From NCBI GenBank assembly GCA_045649645.1, contig JAZRQH010000166.1:1-53017 (forward strand): 53,017 nt of DNA, read 5' to 3'. Under the pieces are notes generated by a model that saw only the letters and a list, made by a program, of their open reading frames with translations, was not told the DNA's origin and did no database searches. Made by a program: the position numbers and the translations under genes. Positions 1-6,817 of this stretch are shown piece after piece (positions within the stretch are counted from its first letter, which is position 1; each line of letters begins with the position of its first letter). This DNA is from RGIG7300 sp045649645. GTDB taxonomy: Bacteria > Bacillota > Clostridia > Oscillospirales > CAG-272.

Positions 1-1
1 G

Positions 2-805
2 CAGAGACAGATAACCATTCTTCAGGATTTCGGTTCAACAGTTCTTTGCTGTACACCCTCTTATGCAATGTATATTGCCGAGACTCTTCAGAAGATGGGA
101 TTGACCAAGGATGATATCAGCTTAAAGGCAGGTATCTTTGGTGCAGAGCCCTGGACCGAGGAAATGAGAGCGCAGATAGAGGATATGCTCGGTATCAAGG
201 CATATGATATCTACGGTCTTACCGAGATCATGGGTCCCGGTGTAGCGTACGAATGCTCTGAGCAGAAGGGTATGCACGTAAACGAGGACCACTTTATAAT
301 CGAGATACTTAACCCCGAAACATGGGAGCCCGTACCTGACGGAGAGCAGGGAGAGATAGTATTCTCCTGTATTTCCAAGGAGGCTTTCCCCCTTCTTCGT
401 TTCAGAACCAAGGATATCGGTGTTGTAACCCACGAAAAGTGCGGATGCGGCAGAACCTTTGTCCGTATGTCCAAGCCTATGGGCCGTACAGACGATATGC
501 TTATCATCAGAGGTGTTAACGTATTCCCCTCACAGATCGAGACCGTCCTTCTCAGAATGGGCTATAGCCCCAACTATCAGATAATCGTCGACCGTATCGA
601 GAATCTTGATACCATCGAGGTTCTTGTAGAAATGACCCCCGACAAGTTCTCTGACGTGGTAACTCGTATCAACACGATGGAAAGAGAGCTCCGTGAGGAG
701 ATCAAATCGCTTCTCGGTGTAGCCGTGAAGGTTACCCTTGTAGCACCCGATTCCATTGCCCGTTCGGAGGGTAAAGCAAAAAGAGTAATAGATAAAAGAA
801 AATAA
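2..805 (+). CDS. paaK: Phenylacetate-CoA ligase, C-terminal part (cut by window edge)
   Basis: Adenylate-forming enzyme that activates an aryl acid such as phenylacetate to its CoA thioester with ATP, in the cytoplasm. The reading frame is open from base 2, so the N-terminal part lies outside the window; 267 residues are visible. Seen: the TPSYAMYIAE stretch, the adenylate motif region YDIYGLTEIMGPG, the RFRTKDIG hinge, and the C-terminal lid with GRTDDMLIIRGVNVFPSQIE, all typical of PaaK. The next gene, 13 nt downstream, encodes an ACT-domain protein; a PaaK-ACT pair is common in anaerobes that degrade aromatic amino acids, often beside indolepyruvate oxidoreductase genes. Substrate is inferred from family only. 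Confidence 0.93.
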   Translation, partial: QRQITILQDFGSTVLCCTPSYAMYIAETLQKMGLTKDDISLKAGIFGAEPWTEEMRAQIEDMLGIKAYDIYGLTEIMGPGVAYECSEQKGMHVNEDHFIIEILNPETWEPVPDGEQGEIVFSCISKEAFPLLRFRTKDIGVVTHEKCGCGRTFVRMSKPMGRTDDMLIIRGVNVFPSQIETVLLRMGYSPNYQIIVDRIENLDTIEVLVEMTPDKFSDVVTRINTMERELREEIKSLLGVAVKVTLVAPDSIARSEGKAKRVIDKRK

Positions 806-818
806 GGAGGATCATACT

Positions 819-1250
819 ATGGCAATCAAGCAGTTATCAATTTTCGTTGAAAACAAGAAGGGAAGTCTTGTTGAGATCTTCGAGACTCTTTCCCACGCAC
901 AGGTAGATATCCGTGCAATGTCTATCGCAGACACACAGGATTTTGGCATTCTTCGACTTATTGTAAGTGATCATCACAAGGCTGAGGAAGCACTTAAGCA
1001 GGCCAACTGTATCGTTTCTATAACAGACGTTATCGGTGTTGCTGTCGCTGATAAGGCAGGCAGTCTTGCTAATGTAGTAAGACTTCTTACCGATAGCGAC
1101 GTAAATATTGAATATATGTATGCATTTATTACCGAGTCAAAGCAGTACGCATATGTCGTATTCCGTGTTGCTGACAACGATGCTGCAACAGCCCTTCTTG
1201 AGGCAAACGGAGTTAAGCTGGTAACAGAGGAAGATATCGTCAACCTTTAA
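819..1250 (+). CDS. ACT-domain amino-acid-binding protein
   Basis: A 143-residue protein made of two ACT-like halves. The N-terminal half (KQLSIFVENKKGSLVEIFETL, about residues 4-24) and the second half (GVAVADKAGSLANVVRLL, about residues 74-91) each show the beta-alpha-beta start with the Gly-Ser/Leu turn that binds amino acids. No catalytic domain is present. It probably senses an aromatic amino acid or modulates the upstream ligase; this is inferred from the PaaK-ACT pairing seen in many anaerobes. A strong AAGGAGG ribosome site lies 8 nt before the ATG, and the gene shares a transcript with paaK. Confidence 0.85.
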   Translation: MAIKQLSIFVENKKGSLVEIFETLSHAQVDIRAMSIADTQDFGILRLIVSDHHKAEEALKQANCIVSITDVIGVAVADKAGSLANVVRLLTDSDVNIEYMYAFITESKQYAYVVFRVADNDAATALLEANGVKLVTEEDIVNL

Positions 1251-1256
1251 AAGTCT

Positions 1257-1290
1257 GATGGTGTGAACATTTAGGAAAATTCACACTATC
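1257..1290. promoter_or_regulatory. 11-bp inverted repeat upstream of the oad promoter
   Basis: GATGGTGTGAA at 1257-1267 pairs with TTCACACTATC at 1280-1290 (one G-T wobble) around a 12-nt spacer. The right arm ends 3 nt before the -35 box of the oad operon. No T-run follows, so it is a poor intrinsic terminator; it could be a regulator-binding site or the 3' hairpin of the paaK-ACT transcript. Confidence 0.45.
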
Positions 1291-1293
1291 TAC

Positions 1294-1322
1294 TTGAATT
1301 TGCACAGAACTTAATTTATAAT
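1294..1322 (+). promoter_or_regulatory. Sigma-A promoter of the oad operon
   Basis: -35 TTGAAT at 1294-1299, 17-nt spacer, -10 TATAAT at 1317-1322, leading to oadG at 1390. The segment CTTGAATTTG followed by CAGAA two bases later is shared with the ligA promoter at 6761-6777. Confidence 0.75.
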
Positions 1323-1389
1323 TAGGTTGATTAAAAATATAATATCAAAGCATAATATATTTTGATTTTAAGTTACATGGAGGTACTCT

Positions 1390-1692
1390 ATGACAGGAGG
1401 AATATTTACCGTTCTTGCCGCAGCGACAGAGCCCAATATGGCTGTTGTTGCAGGTCTTGGTATGGGAACGGTTTTTGCAGGACTTATATGTCTCGTTATT
1501 CTTTTAAGTATTATGAATGTGATATTCAGCAATATCAAACCAAAGAATACAAATAAGCCTGCAGTTGCTGCTCCCGCAGCAGAGGAAAAAATGGACGAGG
1601 AAACGGTTGCTGCTGTTTCTGCCGCTATTGCTGAGACTATGGGACGTGATGTTTCGGGTATCAGAATTACATCAATCAAGAAAGTTAATTAA
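1390..1692 (+). CDS. oadG: Sodium-pump decarboxylase gamma subunit (OadG-like)
   Basis: Small membrane subunit of a biotin-dependent sodium-translocating decarboxylase; in the family it anchors the carboxyltransferase and biotin carrier to the beta subunit. The 100-residue protein has one hydrophobic segment (about residues 15-48, rich in Gly/Val/Leu/Ile), then a charged Ala/Pro/Glu-rich stretch and a short C-terminal helix with SAAIAETMGRDVSGIRITSI, as in OadG/MmdD proteins. GGAGGT lies 5 nt before the ATG. It is the first gene of the four-gene operon and follows its promoter directly. Whether the complex acts on oxaloacetate, methylmalonyl-CoA or glutaconyl-CoA is decided by the alpha subunit further down. 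Confidence 0.85.
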   Translation: MTGGIFTVLAAATEPNMAVVAGLGMGTVFAGLICLVILLSIMNVIFSNIKPKNTNKPAVAAPAAEEKMDEETVAAVSAAIAETMGRDVSGIRITSIKKVN

Positions 1693-1706
1693 GTGAGGTA
1701 ACAACA

Positions 1707-2057
1707 ATGAGAAGATTCAGAGTTAATGTTAACGGTAACGAATACGATATTACAGTTGAAGAGATCGATGCATCTGCTGCAAAGGCTGCTCCCGCTCCCA
1801 AAGCTGCTCCTAAAGCAGAGGCTCCCGCTGCAGCTCCCGCAGACGGCGAGACTGTTAAGAGTCCTATGCCCGGTACTATCCTTAAGGTTAACGTATCCAA
1901 CGGCGCTGCTGTAAAGAAGGGCGATGTTCTTATGGTACTTGAGGCAATGAAGATGGAGAACGAGATCATGGGACCCTGCGACGGTAAGGTTACGTCTGTA
2001 ACAGTTGCACAGGGCGCATCTGTTGAGTCAGGTGCAGTTCTTTGTACCATTGGCTAA
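1707..2057 (+). CDS. Biotin carboxyl carrier protein of the decarboxylase
   Basis: Free-standing biotin carrier, 116 residues. Residues 1-22 form a short N-terminal strand region, residues 26-48 an Ala/Pro-rich flexible linker, and residues 50-116 the biotinyl domain. The biotin-accepting lysine is Lys82 in EAMKMEN. It ferries CO2 from the alpha subunit to the membrane beta subunit, where decarboxylation drives sodium export. In some relatives this domain is fused to the alpha subunit; here it is separate, and the alpha subunit indeed lacks it. It starts 14 nt after oadG, with AGTGAGGT as ribosome site. Confidence 0.92.
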   Translation: MRRFRVNVNGNEYDITVEEIDASAAKAAPAPKAAPKAEAPAAAPADGETVKSPMPGTILKVNVSNGAAVKKGDVLMVLEAMKMENEIMGPCDGKVTSVTVAQGASVESGAVLCTIG

Positions 2058-2071
2058 TCGGAGGATTCTAA

Positions 2072-3274
2072 ATGTTTGACGCTATTATCAATTTTTTAAA
2101 TCAGACAGGGTTCTCGATGATCGCTGATAACTGGAAATGCCTTATCATGATTGTGGTTTCCCTTGCTCTGATGTATCTTGCTATAGTCAAGAAGTTCGAG
2201 CCCCTCTTGCTTCTTCCTATCGCGTTCGGTATGCTTATGACCAACATACCCGGCTCAGGTATGTATCATCCCGAGCTTTGGGATGCTTTTGTAGCGGGTG
2301 AAATAGGCTTTGGTACCATCATGCACGATGGCGGATTGCTTGATATTCTGTATATCGGTGTAAAAGCAGGTATCTATCCTTGTCTTATCTTCATCGGTGT
2401 CGGTGCTATGACAGACTTCGGTCCCCTGATCGCCAATCCTAAGAGCTTGCTTCTCGGCGCTGCAGCCCAGCTTGGTATATTCCTTGCTTATATCGGTGCT
2501 TTGTCAATTGATAACGTATTACCTTTTATTAGCTTCACTGCGCCTCAGGCAGCATCTATAGGTATTATCGGTGGTGCTGACGGTCCTACAGCTATATTTG
2601 TAACATCTAAGCTTGCGCCTGAATTGCTCGGTCCGATTGCGGTTGCGGCTTATTCCTATATGGCACTTGTTCCCGTAATTCAGCCTCCGATCATGAAGCT
2701 TCTTACCACAAAGAAGGAAAGACAGATCACCATGACAGAGCTTCGCCCTGTTTCAAAGACACAGAAGATCATTTTCCCCTTTGTTGTTGTTATCTTCGTT
2801 TCTCTCCTCGTGCCCTCTGCAGCGCCCCTTGTAGGATGTCTTATGCTCGGTAACCTTATGAGAGAGTCCGGTGTGGTTGAGCGTCTTTCTAAGACCGTTC
2901 AGAACGAGCTTATGAACATCGTTACCATTTTCCTCGGTGTTTCTGTAGGTGCTACCGCTACTGCAGATACATTCCTTACAGGTAAGACCCTCGGTATCGT
3001 TGCTATGGGCGTAACTGCATTTGCATTCGGTACTGCTGGCGGTGTTCTTCTTGCAAAGCTCATGAATCTCTTTCTGCCCAAGGGTAAGAAGATCAATCCC
3101 CTTATCGGTTCTGCAGGTGTATCTGCCGTTCCTATGGCAGCACGTGTATCTCAGGTAGTAGGTCAGAAGGAGAATCCCTCAAACTTTCTGCTTATGCACG
3201 CTATGGGTCCCAATGTTGCAGGTGTTATCGGTTCCGCAATTGCTGCAGGCGTACTTATCGCCTTGTTCGCTTAA
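2072..3274 (+). CDS. oadB: Sodium ion-translocating decarboxylase beta subunit
   Basis: Integral membrane subunit (400 residues, about the usual size for OadB/MmdB/GcdB) that decarboxylates carboxybiotin and exports sodium. Conserved family stretches are visible: PIAFGMLMTNIPG near residue 52, IGGADGPTAIF near residue 167, the Asp/Asn-containing SIDNVLPF near 147, and the C-terminal HAMGPNVAGVIGSAIAAG. Many transmembrane helices cover the length. A GGAGG site precedes the ATG, 14 nt after the biotin carrier. Together with oadG, the carrier and oadA it completes a sodium pump that lets a fermenter conserve energy from decarboxylation. Confidence 0.95.
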   Translation: MFDAIINFLNQTGFSMIADNWKCLIMIVVSLALMYLAIVKKFEPLLLLPIAFGMLMTNIPGSGMYHPELWDAFVAGEIGFGTIMHDGGLLDILYIGVKAGIYPCLIFIGVGAMTDFGPLIANPKSLLLGAAAQLGIFLAYIGALSIDNVLPFISFTAPQAASIGIIGGADGPTAIFVTSKLAPELLGPIAVAAYSYMALVPVIQPPIMKLLTTKKERQITMTELRPVSKTQKIIFPFVVVIFVSLLVPSAAPLVGCLMLGNLMRESGVVERLSKTVQNELMNIVTIFLGVSVGATATADTFLTGKTLGIVAMGVTAFAFGTAGGVLLAKLMNLFLPKGKKINPLIGSAGVSAVPMAARVSQVVGQKENPSNFLLMHAMGPNVAGVIGSAIAAGVLIALFA

Positions 3275-3293
3275 TTTTCAGGAGAAATATTAA

Positions 3294-4688
3294 ATGGCAA
3301 ATAAGTTATATATTACAGATACCATTCTTCGTGATGCCCACCAGTCTCAGGCGGCAACACGTATGAGAATAGAGGATATGCTTCCCGCATGCGAGATCCT
3401 TGACTCCATCGGTTATTGGTCTCTTGAGTGCTGGGGCGGTGCTACCTTTGATGCTTGTATGAGATTCTTAAAGGAAGATCCCTGGGACAGACTCCGCAAG
3501 CTTAAGGCAGCTCTTCCCAAGACCAAGCTTCAGATGCTTTTCCGCGGACAGAACATCCTCGGCTACAAACACTATGCAGACGACGTTGTTGACGCCTTCT
3601 GCAAAAAGTCTATAGAAAACGGTATCGACGTTGTTCGTGTATTCGATGCACTCAACGATGTCCGTAACCTCGAGCAGGCTATGAAGTCTATCAAGAAGTA
3701 CGGCGGTATATGTGAGGCTGCTATCAGCTACACTACCAGCCCCGTACACAGTGATGAGTATTTTGTAAAGCTTGCAAAGACTATGGAGCAGATGGGTGCA
3801 GACGTTATCTGTATCAAGGATATGGCTAACCTGCTTCTTCCCATGAACGCTTACCAGCTTGTTAAAAAGCTTAAGGCAGCAGTCAACGTTCCGATTCATC
3901 TTCATACTCACAATACCACCGGCACAGGTGACATGACCAACCTTATGGCAGCTCAGGCGGGTGTTGATATCGTAGATACAGCACTTTCTCCTCTTGCCAA
4001 CGGTACTGCTCAGCCCTCTACAGAGGCTCTTGTCGCTACCCTTAAGGGCACTGACCGTGATACGGGTCTCGACCTCGGCAAGCTCAGTGACGCGGCTGTT
4101 CATTTCAGAGGTGTTGCAAATAAGCTTAAAGCTGAAGGCATCCTTGACCCCAAGGTGCTTAACGTTGATACCAATACACTTCTGTATCAGGTTCCCGGCG
4201 GTATGCTTTCAAATCTGCTTTCTCAGCTCAAGCAGGCTAACGCAGAGGATAAGTATTACGAGGTTCTTGAGGAGATTCCGAGAGTACGTAAGGATTTCGG
4301 TTATCCTCCCCTTGTAACACCTACCAGCCAGATCGTTGGTACCCAGGCAGTTATGAACGTTCTTGCAGGTGAAAGATATAAGATGGTTCCCAAGGAATCC
4401 AAGGGTATTCTTCGCGGTGAGTACGGACAGGTTCCCGGTGAGGTGAACGAAGAGGTACGCCGTAAGGCTATCGGTGACGATCAGGTAATTACCTGCCGTC
4501 CTGCCGACCTTATTGAGCCCGAGCTTGAAAAGTACTGCGAGGAGGCAAAGGATATCGCTAAATCCGCAGAGGACGTACTCAGCTATGCACTTTTCCCTCA
4601 GGTTGCTTCTAAGTTCCTTGCAGAAAGAGATAATCCCGTAAAGGAAGAGGACGAGGTTCGCGTACTTTACGTTGATAATCAGGCTTAA
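3294..4688 (+). CDS. oadA: Oxaloacetate decarboxylase alpha subunit (carboxyltransferase)
   Basis: Carboxyltransferase of the pyruvate carboxylase subunit B/OadA family, 464 residues. It moves the carboxyl group of oxaloacetate to biotin. Seen: TDTILRDAHQSQAATRMR near residue 8, the metal-site IKDMANLL with its carbamylated-type Lys near residue 178, HLHTHNTTGTGD near 202, and DTALSPLANGTAQPSTEAL near 229. The protein ends after the post-barrel domain and has no biotinyl domain, in line with the separate carrier upstream. The TIM-barrel type separates it from MmdA and GcdA, which are crotonase-fold carboxyltransferases, so oxaloacetate (or pyruvate carboxylation in reverse) is the likely substrate. 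A strong terminator follows. Confidence 0.92.
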   Translation: MANKLYITDTILRDAHQSQAATRMRIEDMLPACEILDSIGYWSLECWGGATFDACMRFLKEDPWDRLRKLKAALPKTKLQMLFRGQNILGYKHYADDVVDAFCKKSIENGIDVVRVFDALNDVRNLEQAMKSIKKYGGICEAAISYTTSPVHSDEYFVKLAKTMEQMGADVICIKDMANLLLPMNAYQLVKKLKAAVNVPIHLHTHNTTGTGDMTNLMAAQAGVDIVDTALSPLANGTAQPSTEALVATLKGTDRDTGLDLGKLSDAAVHFRGVANKLKAEGILDPKVLNVDTNTLLYQVPGGMLSNLLSQLKQANAEDKYYEVLEEIPRVRKDFGYPPLVTPTSQIVGTQAVMNVLAGERYKMVPKESKGILRGEYGQVPGEVNEEVRRKAIGDDQVITCRPADLIEPELEKYCEEAKDIAKSAEDVLSYALFPQVASKFLAERDNPVKEEDEVRVLYVDNQA

Positions 4689-4694
4689 ATATTC

Positions 4695-4722
4695 AAAAGT
4701 CCGACTTTTTTGTCGGACTTTT
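4695..4722 (+). terminator. Intrinsic terminator of the oad operon
   Basis: AAAAGTCCGAC (4695-4705) pairs perfectly with GTCGGACTTTT (4712-4722) around a 6-nt loop, with the T-run forming part of the right arm. It lies 6 nt after the oadA stop. Confidence 0.9.
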
Positions 4723-4768
4723 GTTACTTGATGCGTATATACGGTAGTATAAGTATAGGAGGTGTTGT

Positions 4769-5188
4769 ATGAAGCGAATAATAATTATTGCATTGTGCTT
4801 GATATTTCTTTTGTGCGGTTGCACGATGAAGGAGGGATATAGTCTTTCGTTGACACAGGGACGTGTGCTTCTCTGTAACAACGGAACCTTTATGCTTATC
4901 GCTGATGGCTCACCTATCATATTGAACGTTGACGGTATCAAGAATATAGATAAATACGAAGACGGAGATCTTATTAGCGTATGGCATGACGGTGTCGAGG
5001 AGAGCTATCCCGCACGTACAAAGGCATATAAAATTACACTTATCAAAAAGGGAAGTATGGCGGACATTGACGAGAACGTCGCACGCAGTCTCTGTGATAT
5101 GGGTTGGATAGATTATGACGATATGGTTGAGCGCTATATAGTTGCGGACTATATCATCGATTGCGAAACTCCTGATACATCGGAATAA
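4769..5188 (+). CDS. Small lipoprotein of unknown function
   Basis: 139 residues. A signal peptide MKRIIIIALCLIFLLCGC ends in a lipobox (LLCGC; modified Cys18), so the mature protein should be attached to the outer face of the membrane. The rest contains a compact beta-rich segment with GDLISVWHDGVEESYPARTK, a pattern seen in small OB-like DUF3221-type lipoproteins (weak match, from memory). The C-terminus is acidic. A GGAGGTG site precedes the ATG. A possible promoter TTGTTA-18 nt-TAGTAT (4721-4750) overlaps the tail of the oad terminator. I do not recognise a specific function. Confidence 0.75.
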   Translation: MKRIIIIALCLIFLLCGCTMKEGYSLSLTQGRVLLCNNGTFMLIADGSPIILNVDGIKNIDKYEDGDLISVWHDGVEESYPARTKAYKITLIKKGSMADIDENVARSLCDMGWIDYDDMVERYIVADYIIDCETPDTSE

Positions 5189-5211
5189 ATCAATATAAGC
5201 TGTCATATTAT
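5183..5211 (+). promoter_or_regulatory. Sigma-E-like promoter of spoIVA
   Basis: GAATAAAT at 5183-5190 and CATATTAT at 5204-5211, 13 nt apart, giving an ATA-N16-CATA arrangement that resembles mother-cell sigma-E promoters. SpoIVA is a known sigma-E gene in Bacillus. The -10 matches about 6 of 8 consensus positions as I recall them. The -35 overlaps the end of the upstream lipoprotein gene. Confidence 0.4.
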
Positions 5212-5245
5212 TCATTGAAAAGAATTTTGAAATGAGGATGAAAAT

Positions 5246-6724
5246 ATGACAGATACAAGCATATACCGTGATATAATGAACCGTACTCACGGAGATATCT
5301 ATATAGGTGTTGTGGGTCCTGTCCGTACAGGTAAGTCCACCTTTATCAAAAGGTTTATGGAGTCCCTTGTGCTTCCCAATATAGATAACGATTTTGTTCG
5401 TGAAAGAGCGGTTGACGAGATGCCTCAAAGCGCAGGCGGCAAGACCGTAATGACCACAGAGCCTAAGTTTATTCCCGAGGAAGCAATAAATGTCAGCCTT
5501 GCCGAAAACGTAGAGTTAAGTGTAAAAATGGTCGACTGCGTAGGATACGTAGTCCCGGATTCAATCGGTCATACCGAGGACGGCCGCGAGCGTATGGTCA
5601 ACACACCCTGGGCGGCTGAGCCTATGCCGTTTACGAAGGCGGCTGAGATAGGAACAAAAAAAGTTATTACCGAGCATTCTACCATAGGTATGGTCATAAC
5701 AACAGACGGAACGGTAACCGATATCTCAAGAGAGAATTATATCGAAGCAGAGGAAAAAGTTATAAATCAGCTTAAGGATATCAATAAGCCCTTTGCTATA
5801 ATCCTGAACAGTGCTACCCCTGAGGCGCAGGCAACTATTGATCTTGCCCACAGTCTTGAGAAAAAGTATAACGCTCCCGTTGCTCTGGTCGACTGTATGA
5901 GACTTGACGCCGAGGATATACGGGGGATCATGTCAATGATCCTGCTTGAGTTTCCAGTTACCGAGATATCTCTTGATCTTCCGCGTTGGCTTATGGCGCT
6001 TGAGGATGAGCATTGGGTGGTATCGAGCATCAACGAGTCCTTGAGAGAGGCAGCTCTCGGAGTTGCTAAAACAGGTGATATAAGGCCTTGTTTTGAAAGG
6101 CTAACGGATAACGATTATATCTGTAAGGTAAACGTAGATAAGATAGATCTCGGAAAGGGGAGTGCTCTTCTTTCCATCGATCTTGAAAACGAGCTCTATT
6201 ACCGAATAATGAGTGAGCTTACAGGTCTTGATATAATGGACGAGGAGTCTCTTATAACGACGATCATGGATCTCTCGGAGGCAAAGAAACGATATTCAAG
6301 ACTCAAGGGTGCGCTCGATCAGGTTGAGAAAACAGGCTACGGCATAGTAACACCCGAGATAGACGATCTTAATTTCGAGGAGCCTGAAATAATCAAGCAG
6401 GCAAACGGATACGGTGTAAAGCTGAGAGCCAATGCGCCTTCGTTACATATAATCAAGGCAAATATTGAGACAGAGATAAATCCGGTAGTAGGAACAGAAC
6501 AGCAATCCGAGGATCTGATAAGATATCTTCTCCGTGAATACGAGGAGGATCCGAGGGCTATCTGGGAATCAAATATATTCGGTAAAACAATGCACGAGCT
6601 TGTAAGCGAGGGACTTAATTCCAAACTCGAAAATATGCCGGAGGACGCCAGAACCAAGCTTTCAGAGACTCTTGAGCGAATAATTAACGAGGGCAGCGGC
6701 GGATTAATATGTATTATTCTTTAA
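5246..6724 (+). CDS. spoIVA: Stage IV sporulation protein A (spore coat ATPase)
   Basis: Morphogenetic ATPase that polymerises on the forespore surface and forms the base of the spore coat. The 492-residue length equals the family norm. Seen: N-terminal IYRDIMNRTHGDIYIGVVG, Walker A at residues 24-32 (GPVRTGKST), the MVDCVGYVVP Walker B-like region, the MTTEPKFIPEEA segment, and a C-terminal end GGLICIIL that closely resembles the conserved SpoIVA tail used for membrane targeting through SpoVM. It is monocistronic, with a terminator right after. This gene alone establishes that the organism belongs to an endospore-forming lineage. Confidence 0.97.
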   Translation: MTDTSIYRDIMNRTHGDIYIGVVGPVRTGKSTFIKRFMESLVLPNIDNDFVRERAVDEMPQSAGGKTVMTTEPKFIPEEAINVSLAENVELSVKMVDCVGYVVPDSIGHTEDGRERMVNTPWAAEPMPFTKAAEIGTKKVITEHSTIGMVITTDGTVTDISRENYIEAEEKVINQLKDINKPFAIILNSATPEAQATIDLAHSLEKKYNAPVALVDCMRLDAEDIRGIMSMILLEFPVTEISLDLPRWLMALEDEHWVVSSINESLREAALGVAKTGDIRPCFERLTDNDYICKVNVDKIDLGKGSALLSIDLENELYYRIMSELTGLDIMDEESLITTIMDLSEAKKRYSRLKGALDQVEKTGYGIVTPEIDDLNFEEPEIIKQANGYGVKLRANAPSLHIIKANIETEINPVVGTEQQSEDLIRYLLREYEEDPRAIWESNIFGKTMHELVSEGLNSKLENMPEDARTKLSETLERIINEGSGGLICIIL

Positions 6725-6727
6725 ATT

Positions 6728-6755
6728 ATAGCGATAAGTGAAAGCTTATCGCTAT
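6728..6755 (+). terminator. Intrinsic terminator after spoIVA
   Basis: ATAGCGATAAG (6728-6738) pairs with CTTATCGCTAT (6745-6755) around a 6-nt loop and is followed by a T-rich tail. Confidence 0.85.
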
Positions 6756-6761
6756 TTTTAC

Positions 6762-6790
6762 TTGAATTTGTGCAGAATATATGATATAAT
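6762..6790 (+). promoter_or_regulatory. Sigma-A promoter of ligA-obg
   Basis: -35 TTGAAT at 6762-6767, 17-nt spacer, -10 TATAAT at 6785-6790. Transcription would start near 6797, after the upstream GTG at 6794, so the ATG at 6818 is the credible ligA start. Confidence 0.8.
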
Positions 6791-6817
6791 ATAGTGATAA
6801 AATCGGGAGCAGTGTAT

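Noticed and set aside
1257..1290. Intrinsic terminator for paaK-ACT
   Set aside because: The hairpin is good but there is no T-run after it; kept only as an inverted repeat of unknown role.
6794..6817. GTG start for ligA 24 nt upstream
   Set aside because: It lies 3 nt after a -10 box and has no ribosome site; ATG 6818 has GGGAGC at good distance.
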